Shown here in pieces: positions 7,611-14,264 of a stretch of 45,970 nt of DNA. Position 1 is the first letter of the stretch, and each line of letters starts with the position of its first letter. The position numbers and the translations under genes are program-made. This stretch comes from a virus, in the IMG/VR virus record IMGVR_UViG_3300033148_001467, positions 1-45,970 of that record. One strand, written 5' to 3'. The notes beneath the pieces are model-generated. The model ran no database searches. It worked only from the letters and a program-made list of their open reading frames with translations, and was not told the DNA's origin.

Positions 7611-8011
7611 TGGATCAAGACAAACCACAATTAGACCTTTGCAAGATCGCGCTGGCTGTTGAAGCTGGCGAACTCAATAATGACGATTTACAACAGATTT
7701 TTATGACCAAAGAGCAGCGTGACCACATAGATAAAGTCTATTCAACAGATGTCACACCGCAGAAGATTGCGACGATCCTCATAAATGATTGGGCACCTGT
7801 TCAAGAGCGTTATGAATTAGAATATGGTGATGTTCCAGCTTGGCGCGTAAGAGAATGCATAAATTTTTACGCTGATGGAACTGTTGCCAAGTGGGGCATG
7901 ATAAAGCTGTTTGAGCATTTTGCTGAAGCAGCAGCAGAACGTAAAAAGATCGTAAAAGACAGTACAGTTGATGAACTTGCAGCAATAATCGCAGGCCAGT
8001 TGCAATCTTAA
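7610..8011 (+). CDS. hypothetical protein, 133 aa
   Basis: Mixed helical protein (DQDKPQLDLCKIALAVEAGELNNDDLQQIF...) with WAPVQERYELEYG and WRVRECINFYADG segments. The start ATG overlaps the previous stop. It is the last gene before the promoter at 8000-8028, which lies across its 3' end. No function was recognised. Confidence 0.62.
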   Translation: MDQDKPQLDLCKIALAVEAGELNNDDLQQIFMTKEQRDHIDKVYSTDVTPQKIATILINDWAPVQERYELEYGDVPAWRVRECINFYADGTVAKWGMIKLFEHFAEAAAERKKIVKDSTVDELAAIIAGQLQS

Positions 8012-8033
8012 CTCAATTATGCTATACTAAATA
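8000..8033 (+). promoter_or_regulatory. sigma-70 promoter fused to a CTAAATA late-type box
   Basis: TTGCAA 8000-8005, 17 bp, TATACT 8023-8028; ACTAAATA 8026-8033 overlaps the -10. The same overlap of a sigma-70 -10 with CTAAATA is seen near 749 and 10510. Drives the gene at 8060. Confidence 0.65.
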
Positions 8034-8059
8034 GTTCGTAACCATAAGGAAAACAGGAA

Positions 8060-9184
8060 GTGGCTAAGAAATCAAAATATATCATGGACAGGCCGAAATT
8101 CGACCTGATGAAACGTACCCACAAGAAACATGGACACTTGGTTTGGGGCGCATTGCACTATGCACAATACGATATGACAGATAAGCAGTTGAAAGCGAAC
8201 TGTCTCAAATATGCTAAGAATGAAAAGTTGGATTACAAGCTCCTGAGCGTACTCAGTGATGCTGAATTAGCGTTTTCTGGCAAGTATGCAACTATTATTG
8301 TCGAAGGCGGGGAACTTCCAGAGGATATGGAAGCTAGTTTCAAGAACAAGATTGATGAATTGCTAGTGAAAGCTGTGGCACTGAAATCTGAACGCAAGAT
8401 CGAAGCAGCAGAGAAAGCAAAGACTACTAACACTGGCCCTGTGCTTACAGTACAAGATCGTATGCGCATCCAAGCAGAGACACTCGGCGCAGTATTCGAT
8501 CAATGGGTTGATGATTTGATGTATGGTAGAGTCAAGACAGTCTCAAAAGTAACAATGAACCCTACCAAGACAATGCAGGCAGCAGGATTTAAGGCTGGTC
8601 AGGCACGATGGATCAAGAAATTCTATGAGCCAGAGTTGCTTCAAATCAAAGACGTTCTTTCAGACAAAGACAAAGAACTCACAGAAGCATACAGTCACGT
8701 TTCCAAGAGTGCGCTGGTTCGTGTTCAGAAACTTTTGAATAACATCGTAGCTGAGGCAGCAGTCGTTGAGACTGTATCAAACGCACAGCGCAAGACACGC
8801 AAGAAGAAAGCTCCGTCTACTGAAAAGTTGATAGCGAAGTTGAAGTATTGTGTTTCTGCGCCAGAACTTGGAATTGCAAGTGTGAGTCCATCAGGAATCA
8901 TAGGTGCCAGTGAAATCTGGATTTACAACAAGAAATATCGTAAGCTTGGCAAGTATGTTGCACAGGATGCAGCAGGACTTACGGTCAAAGGAACTTCAAT
9001 CAAAGACTTTAACACTAGTCTAAGTATTCAGAAAACAATACGCAAGCCAGAACAGCAGTTGAAAGACTTTATGAAGTCTGGTAAAGTGAAGTTGCGCAAG
9101 TTTCTTAGTGATATTAAAGCAGTTGACTATAAACTCAATGGGAGGATAAATAATGATGTTGTGATATTAAAAATATTCAAATGA
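8060..9184 (+). CDS. hypothetical protein, 374 aa
   Basis: Highly basic protein starting at GTG with AGGAAG just upstream. The N-terminus (KYIMDRPKFDLMKRTHKKHGHLVWGALHYA), a middle helical region and a lysine-rich segment near 250 (QRKTRKKKAPS) suggest nucleic-acid contact. It has its own promoter (8000-8028). The opening is reminiscent of unassigned proteins of marine T4-like phages. The last codons overlap the next ATG (ATGA). Function is not known. Confidence 0.7.
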   Translation: MAKKSKYIMDRPKFDLMKRTHKKHGHLVWGALHYAQYDMTDKQLKANCLKYAKNEKLDYKLLSVLSDAELAFSGKYATIIVEGGELPEDMEASFKNKIDELLVKAVALKSERKIEAAEKAKTTNTGPVLTVQDRMRIQAETLGAVFDQWVDDLMYGRVKTVSKVTMNPTKTMQAAGFKAGQARWIKKFYEPELLQIKDVLSDKDKELTEAYSHVSKSALVRVQKLLNNIVAEAAVVETVSNAQRKTRKKKAPSTEKLIAKLKYCVSAPELGIASVSPSGIIGASEIWIYNKKYRKLGKYVAQDAAGLTVKGTSIKDFNTSLSIQKTIRKPEQQLKDFMKSGKVKLRKFLSDIKAVDYKLNGRINNDVVILKIFK

Positions 9185-9456
9185 ACGAGAAAGACTCAAT
9201 CTGCGCACTAACAGAGCAATGGGCAGTTGAGTATGGCTACGCAAGTTTGAAATTTTTACATCGAAAATACAAGGGTGTCAATACTCTGTATATCACAACA
9301 AAAGGCGCATACAAAGTTGAAAGTGGTCGCCTCATATCATATTATTTCTTCCATACTAATCGAATCAAAGAAGATTACAATACATTAACGTACACATACA
9401 GGATTGAAAATGAAACACAAATCAACAGACCTGAAAGAGATTCTGACGACGGGTGA
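9181..9456 (+). CDS. hypothetical protein, 91 aa
   Basis: Overlaps the preceding stop by 4 nt (ATGA). Aromatic-rich middle (LISYYFFHTNRIKEDYNTLTYTYRIE) and polar ends; probably a small beta-sheet protein. The 3' end overlaps the next gene by 47 nt, which is long for this window, so one of the two starts could be wrong. No family was recognised. Confidence 0.55.
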   Translation: MNEKDSICALTEQWAVEYGYASLKFLHRKYKGVNTLYITTKGAYKVESGRLISYYFFHTNRIKEDYNTLTYTYRIENETQINRPERDSDDG

Positions 9457-9724
9457 GGATCGTGTAGCCAAAGTTAATAAACTCAAAGAAATCTTTGCCG
9501 ACCACAAAGATAAAATGAAGTTTCAGGTAACTCGGCGCAAGCTTGCAAGCGGAGTGAAATTCTATTTCCATCTTGAAGTTGTTGGTGGATGGCGAGAAGA
9601 AGAAACATTTTCGTGGAAACAAGGTCTTCGTGGGTTCGCCCTGCCAATAATACAAGAACATTTTCCCGAAGCAAATTTAACGAGTGGCGGCACACTCTCC
9701 ATGACAATTGCAAGTCATCACTAA
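9410..9724 (+). CDS. hypothetical protein, 104 aa
   Basis: ATG at 9410 is preceded by AGGA about 6 nt upstream, inside the previous gene. Basic N-terminal half (MKHKSTDLKEIL...DKMKFQVTRRKLASGVKFYFHLEV) followed by a beta-like half (GGWREEETFSWKQGLRGF). The stop overlaps the next ATG. Function unknown. Confidence 0.6.
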   Translation: MKHKSTDLKEILTTGEDRVAKVNKLKEIFADHKDKMKFQVTRRKLASGVKFYFHLEVVGGWREEETFSWKQGLRGFALPIIQEHFPEANLTSGGTLSMTIASHH

Positions 9725-9999
9725 TGAATAACATGGTCTATCTTGTAAGAGCGCATAGCAAAAACAGTGGCATCCATCTATGGATTGGTGGTGAGCAATC
9801 TGCAAATATTGCTAGAGCAAAATACTGGAACACAGAAGCAGAAGCACAAGCAATTGTAGACCACAATCAGAACGAATTTGATAAAATAAATAAAGATTTA
9901 TATGAGCGACAGAAAGCGCATTACGGCATAACGACGATAGTACTTGAAGTAGTGCCAATGACGCGCAAAGAACTCATGGTCGAGATACTGAAAGGATGA
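9724..9999 (+). CDS. hypothetical protein, 91 aa
   Basis: ATG overlaps the previous TAA. Begins MNNMVYLVRAHSKNSGIHLWIGGEQSANIARAKYW; the rest is helical (EAQAIVDHNQNEFDKINKDLYERQ) with a final beta-like segment ITTIVLEVVPM. No known family. It is joined to the next gene by ATGA. Confidence 0.6.
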   Translation: MNNMVYLVRAHSKNSGIHLWIGGEQSANIARAKYWNTEAEAQAIVDHNQNEFDKINKDLYERQKAHYGITTIVLEVVPMTRKELMVEILKG

Positions 10000-10178
10000 G
10001 TACGCACTCATCAACGAACAAGGGGAAGCGTGTTTTCATTAAGATGAAAGATGGAACGTCTTTTGTCGATAAATTTATGGACACAGGGAGCGGTTGGATC
10101 GAATTTGAGGAGCGTGGGCGTGTACAGAAGAAAGATATTAAGAATTTTTCTATACACAGATGGCAAACGAACGACTAA
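9996..10178 (+). CDS. small basic hypothetical protein, 60 aa
   Basis: KRVFIKMKDGTSFVDKFMDTGSGWIEFEERGRVQKKDIKNFSI resembles a small SH3/Sm-like beta-barrel by its pattern of alternating strands and turns, but no family can be named. ATGA coupling upstream with AAAGG at its site. Confidence 0.58.
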   Translation: MSTHSSTNKGKRVFIKMKDGTSFVDKFMDTGSGWIEFEERGRVQKKDIKNFSIHRWQTND

Positions 10179-10181
10179 ATA
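10174..10181 (+). promoter_or_regulatory. CTAAATA late-type box
   Basis: ACTAAATA 19 nt before the lipoprotein ATG at 10200. It is the same element as at 8026 and 10510. Confidence 0.45.
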
Positions 10182-10199
10182 GATTGTAAGGAGGCTATT

Positions 10200-10454
10200 A
10201 TGAGAACACTATTCATAATTATAGCACTAGTTACAGTAAGTGGGTGTGATACTCTCGGTGAAGTAATCAGAGAGAAGAAATACACACTGCAAATACATGA
10301 AACACCAAACTCTAAACAGACGTTTGGCTACAATGATGACTACGATTATGTAGGTTTCATGGTGAGCGGCAAATTCGGCGCAACGATTCATAAACATGAA
10401 CATAATGCTAATTGCCCGCACGAAATCGCTGTTGCTGCATCAGCAGGAAATTAA
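10200..10454 (+). CDS. small phage lipoprotein, 84 aa
   Basis: A short signal peptide (MRTLFIIIALVTVSGC) ends in a lipobox VSGC with Cys16, so the mature protein should be lipid-anchored in the host envelope. The mature part is acidic to neutral (DTLGEVIREKKYTLQIHETPN...) and ends with a His-rich stretch HKHEHNANCPH. Phage lipoproteins can be superinfection-exclusion or lysis (Rz1-like) proteins; proline content is too low for Rz1. AAGGAGG lies about 6 nt before the ATG. Confidence 0.72.
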   Translation: MRTLFIIIALVTVSGCDTLGEVIREKKYTLQIHETPNSKQTFGYNDDYDYVGFMVSGKFGATIHKHEHNANCPHEIAVAASAGN

Positions 10455-10478
10455 TTTCCAAAAATCCCCGATATTCAG

Positions 10479-10517
10479 GTGACGTTCAGCGAAATTGTGC
10501 TATCATAGTACTAAATA
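10479..10517 (+). promoter_or_regulatory. probable promoter with CTAAATA box
   Basis: GTGACG (10479-10484), 16 bp, TATCAT (10501-10506), followed by ACTAAATA (10510-10517). The -35 is weak. Upstream of the lipoprotein at 10542. Confidence 0.45.
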
Positions 10518-10541
10518 ATATATACGAAGGAGAGCAAAATC

Positions 10542-11093
10542 ATGCGTATTTTATTAGTATTAGCAGCACTTTTTACACTCGCAGGTTGCGAGTCAATGGA
10601 GTTTGTCGCAGTCGATTATCACAGTGGTCACAACTATGGCCCGTATTTTCAACCAACTAATCACATCAGCTACACGCTAGGCTACTACAGTGGCAGTTAC
10701 TACAATGGTTATCGTGTGTATGGTAATCACGGGTATCGTTACTATCATGCTCCGCGACATTATAGCGGCCACAGGCATTTTTCTCGTCCTGTAGTTGTGC
10801 AGCATGTGCATGTTCATACTTCGTATTGCGAACACACCGTTCGTCCGCGCAATAATCAAAGACAACATGATAATGATAGACAACGCAATAATAGACGCGA
10901 CTATGTACAGCCTCAAGTACGAAACGAGCCACGAAGCACTCCACCTCGTCGCACACCACCAAGAACTACTCCGCCTAGACAACGTGAACCCCGTGTAGTC
11001 AATAACGAACGACGCGAACCCCGTGTAGTCAATAACGAACGACGCGAAAATCGCCAAGATCGAAAGCGCGACCAGAAAAGAAAGCGCAAATAA
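10542..11093 (+). CDS. His/Tyr/Arg-rich lipoprotein, 183 aa
   Basis: Signal peptide with lipobox LAGC (Cys16). Mature domain: a Tyr/Gly-rich repeat region (YGPYFQ, LGYYSGSYYNGYRVYGNHGYRYY), a His-rich segment (VVVQHVHVHTSYCEH), then an Arg/Asn/Pro-rich low-complexity tail with two perfect copies of a 10-residue repeat (EPRVVNNERR). The tail is strongly basic and ends KRKRK. AAGGAG ribosome site. The low-complexity, metal- or polyanion-binding character suggests interaction with LPS or nucleic acid in the envelope, but this is inference. Confidence 0.7.
   Translation: MRILLVLAALFTLAGCESMEFVAVDYHSGHNYGPYFQPTNHISYTLGYYSGSYYNGYRVYGNHGYRYYHAPRHYSGHRHFSRPVVVQHVHVHTSYCEHTVRPRNNQRQHDNDRQRNNRRDYVQPQVRNEPRSTPPRRTPPRTTPPRQREPRVVNNERREPRVVNNERRENRQDRKRDQKRKRK
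10986..11045 (+). repeat. 30-bp perfect tandem repeat (2 copies)
   Basis: Copies at 10986-11015 and 11016-11045 are identical; a third begins (GAA) and stops. It encodes the in-frame repeat in the lipoprotein tail. Confidence 0.95.
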
Positions 11094-11103
11094 ACCAAAA
11101 GCT

Positions 11104-11111
11104 GATAAATA
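11104..11111 (+). promoter_or_regulatory. late-type promoter GATAAATA
   Basis: GATAAATA 27 nt upstream of the ATG at 11139. T4 late promoters have TATAAATA as their only conserved element; this box recurs before structural genes throughout the window. Confidence 0.6.
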
Positions 11112-11138
11112 CTCTACATCATAGTAGAGGATTATTGA

Positions 11139-11891
11139 ATGTCAGCAACAGAAACACCGCGTCACACTTTGAAAAAAGAGATTCAGCTATTACTTGGCGA
11201 TCAGATGATCGAAGTAGAGCTTGATAACGAGCACCTCGACCTCGCAATCAAATTGGCAATTGAAAAAATTCGACAACGTACAACTGGCGGTGTTGAAGAA
11301 TCACATGTATTCTTCACAATGCAACCAGATCAGAACATCTACACACTTCCAGAAGAGGTTGTGGAGGTTGAAAAGTTGTATCGCAGGGGCGTAGGAGCTA
11401 ACAGTACTGGTGGTACTAACTTCGATCCATTCGAAGCAGCATTCTCAAACATCTATCTACTGCAAGCTGGTCGTACAGGTGGTCTAGCCACTTGGGACTT
11501 CTTTGCGCAGTATCAAGAAACAATTGGTCGTGTATTTGGCTCAGAAATTAACTTCATTTGGAAGCCATCCTCGCATGAACTAGAACTTGTTCGTCGTCCT
11601 ACAGCAGAAGAAGATGTAATGGCTAAAACTTGGATGAAGAAACCAGAAGGATTCTTGCTCACTGACATTTATACTGGCCCCTGGATTCGCGAATACGCTT
11701 TGGCTAAGTCAAAAGCGATGCTAGGTGAAGCACGTAGTAAATTCCCAGGTGGACTTCCAGGCCCAGGCGGCGCTGTATTGCTTAACGGTGAGCAGATGAA
11801 AGCTGATGGACTGGCAGATATGGAACGTCTTGAAATTGAATTGCAGAACTTTGTTGCAAGCAGAGACGGCATGCCATTTAGGATTGGATAA
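11139..11891 (+). CDS. 13: neck/head-tail connector protein, gp13-like
   Basis: 250 residues. The C-terminal part (IREYALAKSKAMLGEARSKFPG...GGAVLLNGEQMKADGLADMERLEIEL) fits T4 neck gp13-type proteins and their marine relatives, which seal the portal after packaging and form the tail attachment site. The N-terminus is helical (LKKEIQLLLGDQMIEVELDNEHLDLAIKLAIEKI), as in head-tail adaptors. It sits behind a late-type box. The family call rests on pattern memory, so other connector families remain possible. Confidence 0.55.
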   Translation: MSATETPRHTLKKEIQLLLGDQMIEVELDNEHLDLAIKLAIEKIRQRTTGGVEESHVFFTMQPDQNIYTLPEEVVEVEKLYRRGVGANSTGGTNFDPFEAAFSNIYLLQAGRTGGLATWDFFAQYQETIGRVFGSEINFIWKPSSHELELVRRPTAEEDVMAKTWMKKPEGFLLTDIYTGPWIREYALAKSKAMLGEARSKFPGGLPGPGGAVLLNGEQMKADGLADMERLEIELQNFVASRDGMPFRIG

Positions 11892-12151
11892 TGAAGATTA
11901 ACGAAATTATAAGTGAAAGCAAGCCTCACGTACCAGTTATTGTTGCACATGATCCTAAAGAAGCTGAGAAAAAGTTCTTAGATGCTAACAAAGGAAAAGC
12001 AGGCGAAGGGCACGATGTACGAGCAGCATTAAAAATAGTTCGTGATCGCTATGATGTAGAAATTGTTGGCGATATAGAAGATTGTCATGGAAAGCACAGC
12101 GAGAAATGCGGTGATGGCAAAGATAGTATGCTCACTAAGGATAATAGATAA
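11891..12151 (+). CDS. hypothetical protein, 86 aa, with MKINEIISES N-terminus
   Basis: TAATG overlap with the connector gene. The N-terminus MKINEIISES matches the recurrent MK-x-x-E-I motif. The middle contains DPKEAEKKFLDANKGKAGEGHDVRAALKIVRDRY, probably helical; two Cys and several His residues (DCHGKHSEKCG) may bind metal. Function unknown. Confidence 0.6.
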   Translation: MKINEIISESKPHVPVIVAHDPKEAEKKFLDANKGKAGEGHDVRAALKIVRDRYDVEIVGDIEDCHGKHSEKCGDGKDSMLTKDNR

Positions 12152-12471
12152 TGATAGAAGCATTGACTGTCGTAGGATTAGTAATACTAGGATTTGTTCT
12201 TTTTATCGCAGGATTTATAGGCTGCATAATTTACATAGTTGCGCGCATGATGAAAACCATAGGTGATGATAGCAATATGAATAATCCATTGCGCTTATTG
12301 AGCCAAGCAACTATTCATCCTGAAGATTTCGGACGTATGTATTATTTAACGCATAAACAAATGAAGCTACTGCGCGACAACGGCCATGAGCCAGATCGCC
12401 CAGGATGGTATGTGGACGGTGACGAGTTTGCAGATGTTGTAAAATCGCGCCCAGGCCCAGATCACGTATAA
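12151..12471 (+). CDS. small membrane protein, 106 aa
   Basis: A single N-terminal transmembrane helix (about residues 5-32, ALTVVGLVILGFVLFIAGF...IVARMM), then a cytoplasmic-looking charged domain. The MKLLRDNGHEPDRPGWYVDGDEF part has the feel of a small helical DNA- or protein-binding motif. Coupled to the previous gene by TAATG. Function unknown. Confidence 0.62.
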   Translation: MIEALTVVGLVILGFVLFIAGFIGCIIYIVARMMKTIGDDSNMNNPLRLLSQATIHPEDFGRMYYLTHKQMKLLRDNGHEPDRPGWYVDGDEFADVVKSRPGPDHV

Positions 12472-12487
12472 AAGAGGAAATACGGGC

Positions 12488-12516
12488 TTGACTTTTGGTA
12501 CAGAATAGTCTATAAT
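12488..12516 (+). promoter_or_regulatory. sigma-70 promoter
   Basis: TTGACT 12488-12493, 17 bp, TATAAT 12511-12516. TGAGGA ribosome site follows before the ATG at 12538. Confidence 0.8.
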
Positions 12517-12537
12517 AATTCTTTTGAGGATAGAAAA

Positions 12538-12780
12538 ATGCCAAAAGCAAAATTTAGAGCAGATCGCGGTAAGAAAGCAGAAGTACGTACATACAAGTAC
12601 AAGCTTGGAAACAGGAAGAGCAGCACATCTGCGCACACAGTTTCAACACCAGAGTTGATTAAGATGTACGAGTCTGGTAATACACCAAAAGACAGGCCAA
12701 AAATTGAAAAAGTCTTGCTTTTGCGTGGTGTGCGATTGGGTGAATCTGCATTAACAGAGGAAGTACCAGCAACAGAATGA
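12538..12780 (+). CDS. basic hypothetical protein, 80 aa
   Basis: Lys/Arg-rich N-terminal half (MPKAKFRADRGKKAEVRTYKYKLGNRKSS) followed by a short helical region (STPELIKMYESGN). It is the first gene behind the 12488 promoter. Its charge suggests nucleic-acid binding; no family was recognised. ATGA overlap with the next gene. Confidence 0.6.
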   Translation: MPKAKFRADRGKKAEVRTYKYKLGNRKSSTSAHTVSTPELIKMYESGNTPKDRPKIEKVLLLRGVRLGESALTEEVPATE

Positions 12781-13232
12781 AGATGAATGAAATTTCAAAT
12801 GTCGTGCGCCATCCAGCGATGAAACGAAAAGAGGACTTTGACAATTTGTTAATGTCTGACAATCAGGATGATATAATTGCGTTTATCATGGATGATAACA
12901 ATACGCAAGAGCGACGTTTGGCACTTCTCAAGCGATTAGACTTGATGCTTGGGCAAGCAGTAGATGGATACATCTACGATGAAAGTGACTTGGATAGTTT
13001 CATGCATGATTCTGGTGAAATTTCGCCTGAAGAGGCAGATGAAATAGCGCGTGATCTAAAACTTCCACCATACCATCTTTCCGCTGTTGATGAAACACAA
13101 GATGAAGATATTCCAACTGGCGAATATGATCTTTGTGACAAGTGCTTTGGTGAAGGGTGTCCAGAGTGCGAAGAAGGCCTCATCGACGTTACTGGTGAAT
13201 TCAAACTTCCTAATTTTGACGATTTCAAATAA
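12777..13232 (+). CDS. acidic protein with DnaJ-type zinc motif, 151 aa
   Basis: Starts MKMNEISNVV, another copy of the MK-x-x-E-I N-terminal motif. The body is acidic and helical, with a short EF-type acidic loop feel but no clear calcium site. Near the C-terminus is CDKCFGEGCPEC, two CxxC pairs similar to the CxxCxGxG zinc motifs of the large proteins at 21294 and 24904. ATGA coupling upstream. The zinc motif is inferred from spacing. Confidence 0.65.
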   Translation: MKMNEISNVVRHPAMKRKEDFDNLLMSDNQDDIIAFIMDDNNTQERRLALLKRLDLMLGQAVDGYIYDESDLDSFMHDSGEISPEEADEIARDLKLPPYHLSAVDETQDEDIPTGEYDLCDKCFGEGCPECEEGLIDVTGEFKLPNFDDFK

Positions 13233-13236
13233 CCGC

Positions 13237-13265
13237 TTGACAAATTTCTCTATCCTTGATATAAT
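13237..13265 (+). promoter_or_regulatory. consensus sigma-70 promoter
   Basis: TTGACA 13237-13242, 17 bp, TATAAT 13260-13265; starts only 5 nt after the previous stop and serves the dNMP kinase at 13292. Confidence 0.85.
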
Positions 13266-13291
13266 TAGAGCATAATTATAAGGATAACTCA

Positions 13292-13918
13292 ATGATAATT
13301 GGACTACTCGGCCGCATGAACTCTGGAAAGGGTGCGGTAGCAGACGAACTCGTAGATAAGTACGGCTTTCGACAAGACAGCTACGCAGCTACACTCAAAG
13401 ACATCACAGCACATTTATTCAATTGGGATCGTGCTATGCTTACTGGCGATACAATTGAGAGTCGCGATTCCAGAGAGCAAATTGACCATTGGTGGTCTGA
13501 GAAACTTGGTATAAAAGACTTCACTCCCCGCCTAGCACTTCAACTAATAGGCACCGACGTATTTCGCGACAACTTTCATACGGATATTTGGATGTTAAGC
13601 GTCATGGCACGTTATAAAGACACAGAAAACGTTGTAATCAGTGATTGTCGATTTCCAAACGAAGTCCAAGCAATACGCGAATTAGGTGGGAGAATAATTC
13701 AAGTTGATCGTGGTGAAGAACCCGAATGGTGGGGCTGGGCAAAAATGGCAGCAGCGGGCGACGAAGCTGCGATTATTGCTATGGAAAAATTACACCAAAT
13801 TCATGCAAGTGAATGGGCATGGTCAGCAGAGACACCAGATGAATTAATGTACAATAATGGTACACTTGAAGATTTGTATGGAATGGTTCAACTACTTGCT
13901 AATCGTTATAAGTTTTAA
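13292..13918 (+). CDS. 1: deoxynucleoside monophosphate kinase (T4 gp1-like)
   Basis: 208 residues. P-loop GRMNSGKGA at residues 7-15; then the family stretch DFTPRLALQLIGTDVFRD followed by WMLSVMAR, and VVISDCRFPNEVQAI, where DxRFxNE is characteristic of phage dNMP kinases. It phosphorylates dGMP, dTMP or hydroxymethyl-dCMP to the diphosphates for phage DNA synthesis. It has its own consensus promoter, consistent with early expression. The 3' end overlaps a convergent small gene by 20 nt. Confidence 0.85.
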   Translation: MIIGLLGRMNSGKGAVADELVDKYGFRQDSYAATLKDITAHLFNWDRAMLTGDTIESRDSREQIDHWWSEKLGIKDFTPRLALQLIGTDVFRDNFHTDIWMLSVMARYKDTENVVISDCRFPNEVQAIRELGGRIIQVDRGEEPEWWGWAKMAAAGDEAAIIAMEKLHQIHASEWAWSAETPDELMYNNGTLEDLYGMVQLLANRYKF

Positions 13919-14186
13919 AATTCTTACCTTTATACTTTTCACTTAATCTTTTTTTCTTAGCTTGCCCTTCTGGACTAGCCCAATACGCTTTAGTTCTTTC
14001 AGACCGTGCCTTTCTTTCTGCTTGGCCTTTCTCTGACGCATAATAATCTTTCTTGGCTTTACTAATTGCTTCGTTGTGTTCTTTTGTGCGGGATTTACGC
14101 TTCTTTTGTACAACAACATCTAATGCAGGCAAAGAAATGCCAGAAAGGTCATTAAGTGTTCTTTTTTCTTTCTCAAAGTCGCCCAT
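13899..14186 (-). CDS. small basic protein with NUMOD-like repeats, 95 aa
   Basis: Reverse-strand gene between the kinase and the sheath genes, all of which run forward. The product is very basic (KKRKSRTKEHNEAISKAKK) and carries two copies of a [WY]xASxxGQAxxKxRSE repeat (YYASEKGQAERKARSE, YWASPEGQAKKKRLSE). The Arg/Lys repeats recall NUMOD3-type DNA-binding modules of homing endonucleases, and insertion in reverse between conserved genes is typical of such elements, but no HNH or GIY-YIG catalytic domain is present. Late-type boxes lie on its strand at 14229-14250. Confidence 0.65.
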   Translation of the reverse strand: MGDFEKEKRTLNDLSGISLPALDVVVQKKRKSRTKEHNEAISKAKKDYYASEKGQAERKARSERTKAYWASPEGQAKKKRLSEKYKGKNFKTYND

Positions 14187-14200
14187 ATTTCCTACTTTAT

Positions 14201-14208
14201 GATAAATA
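14201..14208 (+). promoter_or_regulatory. late-type promoter GATAAATA for tail sheath
   Basis: GATAAATA, 57 nt before the sheath ATG; AAGGAG precedes the ATG. Confidence 0.6.
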
Positions 14209-14228
14209 TTCGTATAAGCGTATAACGC

Positions 14229-14250
14229 TATTTATACATATTTATTTATC
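14229..14250 (-). promoter_or_regulatory. reverse-strand late-type boxes
   Basis: On the minus strand GATAAATA (14243-14250) and the exact T4 late consensus TATAAATA (14229-14236) precede the ATG at 14186, forming a divergent arrangement with the sheath promoter. Confidence 0.5.
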
Positions 14251-14264
14251 AAGGAGAACATAAC

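Noticed and set aside
10200-10454. Rz1-type spanin
   Set aside because: It has a lipobox and small size but is not proline-rich, and no embedded or adjacent Rz gene (i-spanin) is present.
10986-11045. CRISPR-like repeat
   Set aside because: There are only two adjoining copies with no spacers; it is an in-frame coding tandem duplication. No CRISPR array was seen anywhere in the window.
10666-11057. Long reverse-strand open frames opposite the basic lipoprotein
   Set aside because: They arise from low-complexity, repetitive codons of the forward gene, have no ribosome site and give unlikely His/Val/Cys-rich products.
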